Origin: Alcaligenes pakistanensis
Lineage (GTDB): Bacteria; Pseudomonadota; Gammaproteobacteria; Burkholderiales; Burkholderiaceae_B
Assembly: GCF_014652815.1 (NCBI RefSeq)
Contig: NZ_BMZN01000001.1
Location: forward strand, 1,028,711-1,092,710
Length of the DNA stretch: 64,000 bases
Direction: 5' to 3'
The position numbers and the translations under genes are program-made. Below are positions 1 through 7,712 of this stretch, piece by piece. Positions within the stretch are counted from its first letter, which is position 1; the number at the start of each line of letters is the position of its first letter. The notes beneath the pieces were generated by a model. The model saw only the letters and a program-made list of their open reading frames with translations, searched no databases and was not told the origin of the DNA.

Positions 1-478
1 CCTGATGGCCACCAGCCGCACACTGGACAGCAGCGGACTGCAAAACCTGATCCAGCGCTACGCCAACGATATAGAAATCATCCGTATCCCCTGCCCTGGA
101 CTGGCCGACCGAGTCGAAACCCTGCAGCTTTCGGGCCCCGAAATCGAAGCCGAACTGCGGGAACGCTTGGCGCCCGCCCTGCAAAGCCAAGCCGACACAC
201 TGGTGCTGGGCTGCACACACTACCCATTTTTACGGCCTACTATCGAAGCCATCAGCGGCTCACGCTTCCATATCCTGGAACCCTCCTTCGCCGTCGCCGC
301 CCAGGTATACCGCCGCCTGGAACAAGCCCATTGCCTGAACAGCCAAACACAAGCAGGTAGCAGCGCCTTCATCAGCAGCGCACCAATCGAACAGGCCCGA
401 GCCGTTGTCCAAGTACTAACAGGACTGGCCGAACCCACCATGCTGGCTTTTCCAACACAGCCACTGAAAACACGGTAA
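1..478 (+). CDS. murI: Glutamate racemase MurI, C-terminal part (cut by window edge)
   Basis: Racemises L-glutamate to D-glutamate for peptidoglycan synthesis in the cytoplasm. The reading frame is open from base 2, so the N-terminal half and the real start lie to the left of the window. About 158 residues are visible. The family motif PCPGLADRVE and the second catalytic-cysteine block VLGCTHYPFL (around base 205-235) are intact. The gene ends with TAA at 476-478. A long gap follows, with a perfect inverted repeat at 598-642, so murI is probably the last gene of its transcript. The family assignment is secure. Confidence 0.93.
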   Translation, partial: LMATSRTLDSSGLQNLIQRYANDIEIIRIPCPGLADRVETLQLSGPEIEAELRERLAPALQSQADTLVLGCTHYPFLRPTIEAISGSRFHILEPSFAVAAQVYRRLEQAHCLNSQTQAGSSAFISSAPIEQARAVVQVLTGLAEPTMLAFPTQPLKTR

Positions 479-597
479 AACCTGCCCACACCGACCCTGC
501 TTCCCCGTCGACCACGCTGAACCGGCCGACCTATATCTCCACTCGCTGACCAGCAGGTTCCCCCATCCCCTTACTTGGCTGGCTGGCTTGCTGGCTT

Positions 598-642
598 GCT
601 GGCTTTAAAAACCCTCTTTTAGGATGATTTTTTAAAGCCAGC
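598..642. repeat. Perfect 14-bp inverted repeat downstream of murI
   Basis: Bases 598-611 and 629-642 are perfect reverse complements (arm GCTGGCTTTAAAAA), separated by 17 nt. The T-run lies inside the right arm, so the structure could terminate transcription in either direction, but there is no U-tract outside the stem. Just upstream, 576-604 holds short direct copies of an 8-mer, GGCTTGCT, which overlap the left arm. Confidence 0.5.
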
Positions 643-1110
643 CCACACTCAAAACCTAATTTTTATTTATGAGAGAAGGCACAAACAGTCATTCCGACCT
701 TCCTCACAGTAAGTGACTACGAGCCGCTTGGAGAGCTCTTAGAGCGATCCCGGCAAGAGACGCCCACCCATCACGCACAGACATCTCCCACCTGCCTGCC
801 ACAACTTCACACTTAAAACATAAGAACCCGCCTAAAGAACGCCACACCCCACCTCCCGTAACAAACCATCCATCAAACCGCCATCTCTCCGGCAAGCCGC
901 AGCCAGCCAGCCCTCCACCGCCCGTCCCTCCCGCCCCAAGCCCCCCATCCCATAAAACACAATCCAATCATCGGCGGATTTAGCCATCCCTTAACAAGGC
1001 AGTCACACGCCCTTCCTACACTGCCTCCTGTCCTGATCCGATGCCGACTGGGCCGCCCACCCCACGCACAGTCTGGCCTCTCTTTCCCCATCCTCTACAC
1101 GAGTGGCTGT
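643..1110. other. Long intergenic region, no gene supported
   Basis: About 470 bases between the inverted repeat and the start at 1111. The plus strand is pyrimidine-rich (many CC and CCC runs at 890-955). Two minus-strand ORFs here have skewed, low-complexity composition and no recognisable domain. I looked for a Pho box, because the downstream genes suggest phosphate metabolism, and saw no convincing match. No RNA gene was recognised. Confidence 0.4.
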
Positions 1111-3189
1111 ATGACCTTCTCTCCCCGTCCTTCCAAGTCCCCGGCTTTGCAGCGCATGCAGCAAGCCGGGATCTCACTGTCACTGGCCCTGCTGCTGAGC
1201 GCTTGCGGCAGCGGCTCCAACGGCAGCGATAGCCCTGGCACCCCTGGCGTAGACCCAGAAAACCCCACCGTAGAACCCGGTGACAAACCCCAAGCCCTGG
1301 GCGGCAAAAAAGCCCTGATCGTCACCATAGACGGCCTAAGCTACGAAGCCCTGCTACAAGCCCGCCAGGCAGGACAACATCCAGCCCTGAAATCACTGAC
1401 CATCGCCCCCGCCCAAACCGGCGGCTATGTCGGCACCCCCAGCGAACAGCGCACCTTGCCCCTGCCCGGCTGGGCATCACTGATTACCGGCGTCTGGGCA
1501 GACCAACACGGCCTGCGTGGCGTGGGCACCAACAGCCCCGAGCTGAATGCCCCCACCCTGCTCGCCTTGGCTTCCACGCCACCACAAGCGGCCATGGCCT
1601 TGAGCACAGCCGACTACCGCACACTATGGAGCCAGGACCTTCAGGAAGGCCGCATCATCGAAGCCGCCAACTGTACGGACTCCGACAGCTGTGTCAGCGA
1701 ACAAACCCAGAAATACCTGCAAGAAGGCAAGTCTCTGATTCTGGCCCAGATCCAGGCCCCAGCCCGCGCCGCAACCCAAGGCGGATTGGGTAGCCCAGCG
1801 TATCAACAAGCCGTACAAGAATCGCTGGTCGCTCTGGACAAGTTGCTGGCGATCATTGAACAACGCAAACAGGCTGACGCCTCCGAGGACTGGTTGCTGA
1901 TACTGACCACCAGCTACGGCCTGGACGAATTCGGTGGCACCACCGGCTCACAATTCAACCGCAACAAGACCAGCTTTATTGCCACCAATAAAACCCTGGC
2001 TTCCTTGCCTGCCATCGACGGCCAAGTCACCAGCAGCACAGACATGAATACCCTGGCCGCAGTCATCGATATTGCGCCTACCGTCCTGTCGCACCTGGCC
2101 ATCCAAAGCGAGCCGTACCGCTTCCGTGGCTCGTCCTTGCAAGCCGATAGCCGCGTGCACAATCTGGCGTTCAGCAAGCCTGCGGACAAGAACATGGTGG
2201 ACCTGAGCTGGGCCTTGCAAGGCGAGACTTCGCAAGAAATCCAGGTAATGCGCGACGGCAAACTGATTGCCACCCTGCCCGCCGGCTCCACCCAATACTC
2301 CGATCCACTGCCAGCATCAGAAACCGCTCAAACCTACTCTTTGTATTACTCGGTTCAAGTGGGCCAAGCCGCCTCTACCCTGAAAGCAGAAGTGGGCTAC
2401 CAGCCGCCTCCCAAACTGGCCGACACCCTTAAAAACGGCCTGCGCAGCTACTACACCTTCAGCGCCCAACCCTTTACCGACAGCAAAGGCGGCAGCAGCC
2501 TGCAAACCGCCACGCCAGCCATCCCTGCCGGCCAGCTGATTGCCGGTGACTTCCTGGACCCCAGCACACCCAAAGGTGGCCTGCGCATCGTCGGCAGCAA
2601 CGCCGACAGCAATGGCAACCGGGGCTACCGCCTGTCCATGAGCCGCGACCTGTTCAGCTTAGCCAGCGTGCAGCAAATGACCATCGGTTTCTGGCTGCGC
2701 ACCCCCAACAACTGCCAGGGTTATGGCGCTTCCATCATGGCCAACAAGAACTACGACTCGGGCAATAACCCCGGTTTTGCGCTGGGTCTGTTCAACGCCA
2801 ACGGTTGCGACATCCGCTTTAACACCGGCTACGGTGGTGGCCGCAACGAGAGCCAAGGCTACAACATCACCCCCGATGAATGGGCTTATGTGGCCGTGGT
2901 CATCGACAAGGCCGAAGGCAAGATGCTGGGCCACGTCTTCGATCCCAAGAAAGGCGCGCAGTTCGGTTCCGTCGCCCTGGAAGCGCGCACGCTGCAAGCA
3001 CTGGGCGGCACTGGCACCGGTGAATTGGGTTTGAACGAAGACGTTACCGGCCAGTACTACAAACGCTGGGGACGCAGCGACATCAATATGGATTTTGGCG
3101 AACTGGCCATGTGGGACCGCGCCCTGAGCACGGACGAACTGACCAGCATTTTTGAATCGCGCCAGCCTCTGTCCAGCCTCCAACCCTGA
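1111..3189 (+). CDS. Lipoprotein with degenerate alkaline-phosphatase/NPP-type domain and C-terminal LamG-like domain
   Basis: 692 residues. A lipoprotein signal ends in LLLSAC (Cys32) and is followed by a Gly/Ser/Pro tether (33-62). Residues 66-350 resemble the alkaline phosphatase superfamily in its nucleotide pyrophosphatase/phosphodiesterase branch: IVTIDG (Asp74), RTLPLPGW with Thr115 at the nucleophile position, and LITGVWADQHG (124-134). The other metal ligands are not seen. The usual D-x-x-G-H segment reads APARAATQGG (about 217-226), and the usual Asp-His pair after the hydrophobic strand reads TTSYG (266-270). A concanavalin A/LamG-like fold fills about 430-690. It is probably anchored in the outer membrane, and its catalytic activity is doubtful. 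The start is the first ATG before the signal peptide; the ribosome site is weak. It heads a likely operon with the next two genes. Confidence 0.75.
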   Translation: MTFSPRPSKSPALQRMQQAGISLSLALLLSACGSGSNGSDSPGTPGVDPENPTVEPGDKPQALGGKKALIVTIDGLSYEALLQARQAGQHPALKSLTIAPAQTGGYVGTPSEQRTLPLPGWASLITGVWADQHGLRGVGTNSPELNAPTLLALASTPPQAAMALSTADYRTLWSQDLQEGRIIEAANCTDSDSCVSEQTQKYLQEGKSLILAQIQAPARAATQGGLGSPAYQQAVQESLVALDKLLAIIEQRKQADASEDWLLILTTSYGLDEFGGTTGSQFNRNKTSFIATNKTLASLPAIDGQVTSSTDMNTLAAVIDIAPTVLSHLAIQSEPYRFRGSSLQADSRVHNLAFSKPADKNMVDLSWALQGETSQEIQVMRDGKLIATLPAGSTQYSDPLPASETAQTYSLYYSVQVGQAASTLKAEVGYQPPPKLADTLKNGLRSYYTFSAQPFTDSKGGSSLQTATPAIPAGQLIAGDFLDPSTPKGGLRIVGSNADSNGNRGYRLSMSRDLFSLASVQQMTIGFWLRTPNNCQGYGASIMANKNYDSGNNPGFALGLFNANGCDIRFNTGYGGGRNESQGYNITPDEWAYVAVVIDKAEGKMLGHVFDPKKGAQFGSVALEARTLQALGGTGTGELGLNEDVTGQYYKRWGRSDINMDFGELAMWDRALSTDELTSIFESRQPLSSLQP

Positions 3190-3209
3190 TCGCCACGCAA
3201 GGAATTTCC

Positions 3210-3407
3210 ATGACTCCCAAGAACACTTCACTCACCTTTGAGCGCATAAAACGCGCGTCTGTTTTGCTGATGTTCTGCGGCCTGCTGGCTGCGTGCAGTA
3301 GCGGCAGTGACAACGGCGGCTCGGAAGGCCCCGGCTCGCCCGAAGATCCTACCGAACCTGGCAAGCCCAATCCCGAACCTGCGCCGCAACTCAAATGCGC
3401 CCCTTGA
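3210..3407 (+). CDS. Small 65-residue lipoprotein, proline/glycine-rich
   Basis: A lipoprotein signal peptide ends in GLLAAC (Cys29) and is followed by a 36-residue low-complexity tail rich in Gly, Ser, Pro and Glu with one cysteine near the end. AAGGAA sits 6 nt before the ATG. The mature part resembles the tether after the lipid cysteine of the upstream lipoprotein (both begin C-x-SGS and continue as Pro/Glu/Gly repeats), as if only the anchor and linker were kept. It lies 20 nt after the upstream gene and 21 nt before the phospholipase start, so it is probably co-transcribed. No function is known to me; it could be an anchor, a spacer or a chaperone-like partner of the phospholipase. Confidence 0.65.
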   Translation: MTPKNTSLTFERIKRASVLLMFCGLLAACSSGSDNGGSEGPGSPEDPTEPGKPNPEPAPQLKCAP

Positions 3408-3428
3408 TTGACTAAGAGATTAAGCACA

Positions 3429-5603
3429 ATGACTTCACGCCGCTCCTTCCTACGCAATATGACAGGCGCCAGCCTGGCTGCAGGTTCCCTGGCTGCTTTT
3501 CCTCCCAGCATCCGCAAAGCGTTGGCTATTCCCGCCAACAACAAAACGGGCACCATTAAAGACGTCGAGCATATTATTGTTCTGATGCAGGAAAACCGTT
3601 CGTTTGACCACTACTTCGGCACCCTGAAAGGCGTGCGTGGTTTTGGTGACCGCTTCACCATTCCGTTGCCCAATGGCCGCAACGTCTGGCAGCAAAACGT
3701 CAGCTCTACTGAAACCGTGATGCCCTATCACCTGGACAGCACCAAGGGCAATGCCCAGCGTGTCAACGGCACACCGCACTCCTGGTCCGACGGCCAGGCC
3801 GCCTGGGATCATGGCCGCATGGCTTTCTGGCCCAAGCACAAGAATCGCCACTCCATGGGTTTCTACCGCGAAGCGGAAGTGCCCTTCCAGTTCGCCATGG
3901 CCAATGCCTTCACCTTGTGTGATGCTTATCACTGTTCCATGCACACTGGCACCAACTCCAACCGTATGTTCCTGTGGACAGGCACCAACGGCCCCTCGGG
4001 CAGCGGTGAATGTACGGTGAACAATGCCTGGGATAGCCTGGGTTCTTCGGTGCAGGGTTATGAATGGAAAACCTACCCCGAACGTCTGGAAGAAGCGGGG
4101 ATCAGCTGGAAGGTGTACCAAAACCTGCCCGACAACTTCACGGACAACTCGCTGGCGGGCTTCAAGCAATATCGTCGTGCCAACGAACAATCCGGCAAAC
4201 CTACCAACACGCCTTACGAGCCCGCTGATGATGCTGGCAACCCACTCTACAAAGGCATCGCCAACACCATGCCCGATGGCGGCTTCTTCGGTCAGCTGCG
4301 CAAGGACGTGGAAGAAGGCAATCTGCCACAGATCTCCTGGGTCGTCGCGCCGGCAAACTACTCCGAGCACCCCGGCCCATCAAGCCCCGTGCAAGGCGGC
4401 TGGTACACACAAGAACTATTGGACGCCCTGACCGCCAACCCCGAGGTCTGGAGCAAGACCGTCTTGCTGGTCAACTTTGACGAAAACGACGGCTTCTTTG
4501 ACCACGTACCTTCGCCTTCCGTGCCATCCATTGACCCAGTCACCGGCAAACCCGCGGGCAAGACCTCGCTAAGCGAAGAACAGCTCGCCTTCGAGTACTA
4601 CAACTACCCCAGCCCTAAGGGTCTGTCAGGTCAGCCACCCCGTGACGGTAAAGCTTTCGGTCCCGGCGTACGTGTCCCTATGTATGTGATCTCGCCCTGG
4701 AGCCGTGGCGGTTGGGTGAACTCGCAAGTGTTTGACCACACCTCCGTGATCCGCTTCATGGAACAGCGCTTTGGTGTGATGGAGCCCAACATCAGCCCCT
4801 ATCGCCGTGCCGTCTGCGGTGACCTGACCACCGCTTTCAACTTTGCCAGCCCGAACGACGAACCCCTGCCTACGCTAAATGGCCGTCGCAGCCGTCAGGA
4901 TGCCGACTCCATTCGTAGCGCCCAGGAACGTCTGGCCCAAGTGCCACAGCCAGTCGACAACCAGCGCATTCCCGTACAACAAACTGGCGTGCGCCCTTCC
5001 CGCGCCCTGCCTTACGAGCTGCACGTCAGTGCCCGTTGCGACAGCGAAAAAGGCGTGCAGTTGCTGTTCTCCAACACCGGTAAAGAAGCGGCTGTTTTCC
5101 ACGTCTACGACAAGCTGAACCTGGACCGTATTCCACGCCGCTACATGGTTTCTCCCGACCAGATTCTGGACGATGTCTGGGACGTGCAAGCCAATAATCT
5201 GGGTCACTACGACCTGTGGGTATTGGGCCCCAACGGTTTTCACCGTCACTTCCGCGGTGATGTCAGCGTGCTGAGCCAAGCCGAAGCCGCCCGCCCCGAA
5301 ATCCGCGTCTGCTACGAAATTTCCAAGGGCGACGTCTATCTGGAAATGATGAACGGCGGCCAGTCTGCCTGCACCTTTACTATCCAGTCCATGGCTTACC
5401 GCGAAGACGGCCCATGGGAAGTGGCGGTTGAGCCGGGCAAGCAGTCCAAACAGTCCTGGACCTTGAAGCCCAGCGGCCACTGGTATGACTTTGTCGTGCG
5501 CAGCAGCAGCGACCCCAGCTACTACCGTCGCTTTGCCGGCCGAGTGGAGTCGGGTGAACACGGCGTCAGTGACCCCGCCCTGGGAATCCCGGCCTATCTG
5601 TAA
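3429..5603 (+). CDS. Phosphocholine-specific phospholipase C, Tat-exported
   Basis: 724 residues; hydrolyses phospholipids such as phosphatidylcholine or sphingomyelin outside the cytoplasm. A twin-arginine leader (TSRRSFLRN, residues 2-10) is followed by a hydrophobic stretch. The phosphoesterase domain opens with HIIVLMQENRSFDHYFGTL (about 48-66), and NFDENDGFFDHVPSPS carries further acidic and His ligands. The C-terminal 200 residues match the paired small domains of the PlcH/PlcN family (YELHVSARC onward). Length matches the family. The ATG at 3429 is preferred over an in-frame TTG at 3408 because it places RR at the N terminus. Two stem-loop terminators follow. As a Tat-exported enzyme it is a plausible substrate of the type II system at 18-28 kb (inference). 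Confidence 0.92.
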   Translation: MTSRRSFLRNMTGASLAAGSLAAFPPSIRKALAIPANNKTGTIKDVEHIIVLMQENRSFDHYFGTLKGVRGFGDRFTIPLPNGRNVWQQNVSSTETVMPYHLDSTKGNAQRVNGTPHSWSDGQAAWDHGRMAFWPKHKNRHSMGFYREAEVPFQFAMANAFTLCDAYHCSMHTGTNSNRMFLWTGTNGPSGSGECTVNNAWDSLGSSVQGYEWKTYPERLEEAGISWKVYQNLPDNFTDNSLAGFKQYRRANEQSGKPTNTPYEPADDAGNPLYKGIANTMPDGGFFGQLRKDVEEGNLPQISWVVAPANYSEHPGPSSPVQGGWYTQELLDALTANPEVWSKTVLLVNFDENDGFFDHVPSPSVPSIDPVTGKPAGKTSLSEEQLAFEYYNYPSPKGLSGQPPRDGKAFGPGVRVPMYVISPWSRGGWVNSQVFDHTSVIRFMEQRFGVMEPNISPYRRAVCGDLTTAFNFASPNDEPLPTLNGRRSRQDADSIRSAQERLAQVPQPVDNQRIPVQQTGVRPSRALPYELHVSARCDSEKGVQLLFSNTGKEAAVFHVYDKLNLDRIPRRYMVSPDQILDDVWDVQANNLGHYDLWVLGPNGFHRHFRGDVSVLSQAEAARPEIRVCYEISKGDVYLEMMNGGQSACTFTIQSMAYREDGPWEVAVEPGKQSKQSWTLKPSGHWYDFVVRSSSDPSYYRRFAGRVESGEHGVSDPALGIPAYL

Positions 5604-5635
5604 ATCTTGAATGCTTTGAATCTATAGTCTGACGA

Positions 5636-5665
5636 TGTGCGCGTGCGCACCACGCGCACGTTTTT
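5636..5665 (+). terminator. Stem-loop terminator after phospholipase C (first of two)
   Basis: GTGCGCGTGCG / CGCGCACG stem followed by TTTTT at 5661-5665, directly downstream of the phospholipase stop. Confidence 0.7.
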
Positions 5666-5666
5666 A

Positions 5667-5700
5667 CCCCGATGCCTGGATTTGGCATCGGGGTTTTTTT
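5667..5700 (+). terminator. Strong intrinsic terminator (second of two)
   Basis: CCCCGATGCC / GGCATCGGGG stem with a short loop followed by seven T residues (5694-5700). It separates the phospholipase operon from the convergent adhesin operon. Confidence 0.9.
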
Positions 5701-5751
5701 CGTTTACGTGATGCCTGAGCAGCGAGTCTTCAGTCAGCCATATTGCTTCAT

Positions 5752-6228
5752 TTATCGGTAATACCGAGACCGGGGATGTAGGCCAAGATAATGTCTGCGC
5801 CGTGGTCGCTTTCTTTTAAGCGCCACTCTCTCATCACTGCTTGGAGTAAGCGGCTGACCGCTCGCCAGCTCGATGACAGATCTAAAAAAATCGGCATTAG
5901 CAACCCAGGCAGGCAAACAAATATCAGCACCGGCATATAAGCCGCGTTCCCTGGCCATGGGAGTCTCATCAGCCAAGAGAACAATCGCTACATTATCCAA
6001 CTGACGCATCGCCGCTACCACAGCATAAACATCAAAATCGCTGTCTCCTTCGCCATCGATGACGATAATGCGCAGGCGTTTTCCGATTGTAGCGAGGTCA
6101 GTAGGGCTGGTTGCCACTGTCGTGCACATCCCTGAGCCCGCCAGGTAATCATGCAGGCCCAGCATATCGCCCACACGCAAGGAGGCAGGTTGTGCAATCA
6201 GCAGAAAAACCACGTCAAAGTCATACAT
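5752..6228 (-). CDS. Degenerate response-regulator receiver-like protein, last gene of the adhesin operon
   Basis: 158 residues. Residues 4-118 alternate like a CheY receiver: strand VVFLLIAQ, strand RIIVIDGE with Asp58 at the phospho-acceptor position, strand VAIVLLADE, then GLYAGADICLPAWV, the equivalent of the G-A-x-x-x-x-x-K-P segment. The acidic pair after strand 1 and the conserved Lys (here LPAW) are missing, so normal phosphorylation is unlikely. The last 25 residues are very basic (KRKRPRRRH) and there is no recognisable output domain. It starts 24 nt after the SecD-like gene, suggesting co-transcription. It could be a pseudo-receiver regulator, or the remnant of a longer response regulator. 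Confidence 0.6.
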   Translation of the reverse strand: MYDFDVVFLLIAQPASLRVGDMLGLHDYLAGSGMCTTVATSPTDLATIGKRLRIIVIDGEGDSDFDVYAVVAAMRQLDNVAIVLLADETPMARERGLYAGADICLPAWVANADFFRSVIELASGQPLTPSSDERVALKRKRPRRRHYLGLHPRSRYYR

Positions 6229-6252
6229 AGTGCGCTATACGCAGTCCTGTTA

Positions 6253-6801
6253 TCACTGACCACCCTGCATCAATTTAAGAATGGCCTGTGTATGCTGGGC
6301 ATTCTGAGTCCCAATCATCAAACGTCCATCGGAGATCGTTTCACTGATTCGGGCAACGCTCGCTAACTGCCCTTGCACACTTAAAAGAAGATAGTGGCCT
6401 TGCGCTTGGGCCGTGACACTGCGTAGCTTCGACAGGCCACGTTGATTCATCTCTAACAAAATAAATGTGCGCTGTCCTTGGGCCGTGACAGGTGTGACCC
6501 GCAACAGATCGGCTTGTGTCAAAACAGGTTGAGGCAATGCATACAACGAGGTTCCGCCAACATCAACGGCGACCAAAGGCGCTTCCGCTTTCTCCTGCGC
6601 CAGATGCAAGGTAATCACCGTTGGGGATTGCGTGCGGGATGCGGTTGCCGCAGAGGCTGTAGGTGCCGCCGGCACGTTCGAGCTCTGTATGACAGGGGGC
6701 GCTGGATCAACAGGTTCGGGGACACGACGCGGGGCGGTCTGTTGGCAGGCAGCCAGGCCAGCTGACAATGCCAATATTGCTAATTTGAGCAGAATCTTCA
6801 T
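6253..6801 (-). CDS. Lipoprotein resembling the SecD periplasmic P1 head domain
   Basis: 182 residues with a lipoprotein signal ending LAAC (Cys19), then a Pro/Ala/Ser-rich linker to about residue 60. The C-terminal 120 residues resemble the SecD P1 head: a VDVGGTSLYAL strand, PVLTQADL (compare SecD PFLTTKDL), a strand-helix unit RTFILLEMNQRGLSKL, HYLLLSVQGQLASVARI (compare LAIVLDGKVVSAPVI) and DGRLMIG before a last helix. No SecD membrane helices are present. The start at 6801 is preferred over 6825 because the earlier one lies inside the hairpin at 6820-6844. The context, between the TpgA-like and receiver-like genes, suggests a periplasmic role in adhesin biogenesis (inference). Confidence 0.65.
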   Translation of the reverse strand: MKILLKLAILALSAGLAACQQTAPRRVPEPVDPAPPVIQSSNVPAAPTASAATASRTQSPTVITLHLAQEKAEAPLVAVDVGGTSLYALPQPVLTQADLLRVTPVTAQGQRTFILLEMNQRGLSKLRSVTAQAQGHYLLLSVQGQLASVARISETISDGRLMIGTQNAQHTQAILKLMQGGQ

Positions 6802-6819
6802 TTTTATCTCAATCGTGAC

Positions 6820-6844
6820 AAACACCCAGCGACGCTGGGTGTTT
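6820..6844 (-). terminator. Hairpin between tpgA-like and SecD-like genes
   Basis: AAACACCCAGCG and its exact reverse complement, separated by one base (about 11 effective base pairs), lie 20 nt downstream of the tpgA-like stop. On the minus strand only a short GTGTTTG follows, so this may be a weak terminator or an mRNA-stabilising hairpin that lowers expression of the last two genes. Confidence 0.5.
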
Positions 6845-6864
6845 GCATGGTTACTGCATCCAAC

Positions 6865-7638
6865 TTAGCGTTGGCCCTGAACTGCAATATCAACGCGACG
6901 GTTGGGTGCCAGGCAGGCAATCAAATCGCTGCGTATCTGTTGATCGCAATTCACCAAAGGTCTGTCCTGCCCAAACCCCTGTGTCTGAATCACAGCCGCT
7001 GGAATGCCTTGGGCCGATAAAGCATTCCGTACGGCCTGGGCACGCTGCTGCGACAAACGCTGATTCGATGCCGCGCTCCCGATCCGATCGGTATGACCAG
7101 AAACCGTCAGTTGCTCCACATCAGACATTTGCTTGAGCTGACCCGCAATATCGCGAATCGTGCTGAGTCCCGCCGTGGTCAAGGCCGCACTGCCAAACGC
7201 AAAGGCCACATCCCCGGACAGCGAGAATGGCTGGATGGATACCTTTTTCGGGGCGGGATCCAAGACAGAGGCGCAGTCACTAGGCTGCCAATAAAAACTG
7301 CGTCCCAACATATCCTCGTCAAACAACACCTTGAACTGACACGTCTTGATGCCCTGGGCGGTATTGAAATGGAATAGATAATCCCATTCCCGCACCTTAA
7401 AGCCCTCGGCAAAATGCGGACGACCTAGCAAGTCATAAAGCTGATCGCGCGTCACACCGGCTTGAACCTGGCGCAGGTTGTCGATGTTCGGATAAGAGCC
7501 CGTTTGAAAAGTCGTCTTGTCTATTTCAGGAAAGACAGGCTTGTCTGTCTGACCCTCAGCGTCAACCTGACTTAAGGTCCCGCAGCCGGCCAGAGCCAGA
7601 CTGCTTAACAAAGCAGCCCACAAATAATTTCTTTTCAT
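6865..7638 (-). CDS. tpgA: TpgA-like OmpA-family lipoprotein (SmpA/OmlA + OmpA C-terminal domains)
   Basis: 257 residues. The lipoprotein signal ends LAGC (Cys19). Residues 48-115 match the SmpA/OmlA (BamE-like) fold: NLRQVQAGVTRDQLYDLLG then REWDYLFHF. Residues 145-255 are an OmpA-like peptidoglycan-binding domain with SGHTDRIGS, LSQQRAQAVRNAL and NRRVDI. TpgA of Acinetobacter Tol 5 has this architecture, lies directly downstream of the adhesin gene ataA, anchors to peptidoglycan and supports surface display of the adhesin. Here too it directly follows a trimeric autotransporter gene on the same strand. GAAGGAAT precedes the ATG by about 8 nt. Function by homology and context is well supported; the symbol is by analogy. 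Confidence 0.85.
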   Translation of the reverse strand: MKRNYLWAALLSSLALAGCGTLSQVDAEGQTDKPVFPEIDKTTFQTGSYPNIDNLRQVQAGVTRDQLYDLLGRPHFAEGFKVREWDYLFHFNTAQGIKTCQFKVLFDEDMLGRSFYWQPSDCASVLDPAPKKVSIQPFSLSGDVAFAFGSAALTTAGLSTIRDIAGQLKQMSDVEQLTVSGHTDRIGSAASNQRLSQQRAQAVRNALSAQGIPAAVIQTQGFGQDRPLVNCDQQIRSDLIACLAPNRRVDIAVQGQR

Positions 7639-7668
7639 GATCTGAATTCCTTCAAAAGTATGTGCTGC

Positions 7669-7692
7669 GCATCGGTCCGAGCGGACCGATGC
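7669..7692. repeat. 11-bp perfect hairpin between adhesin and tpgA-like genes
   Basis: GCATCGGTCCG (7669-7679) and CGGACCGATGC (7682-7692) are exact reverse complements, about 20 nt downstream of the adhesin stop and 31 nt upstream of the tpgA-like ATG. No U-run follows on the minus strand, so it is more likely an mRNA-stability or partial read-through element than a full terminator. Confidence 0.6.
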
Positions 7693-7712
7693 ATCATGTG
7701 GTCAGAGCCGGT

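Noticed and set aside
643..1110. Pho box upstream of the lipoprotein-phospholipase operon
   Set aside because: Searched for paired CTGTCAT-like repeats with the right spacing; none was convincing on either strand.
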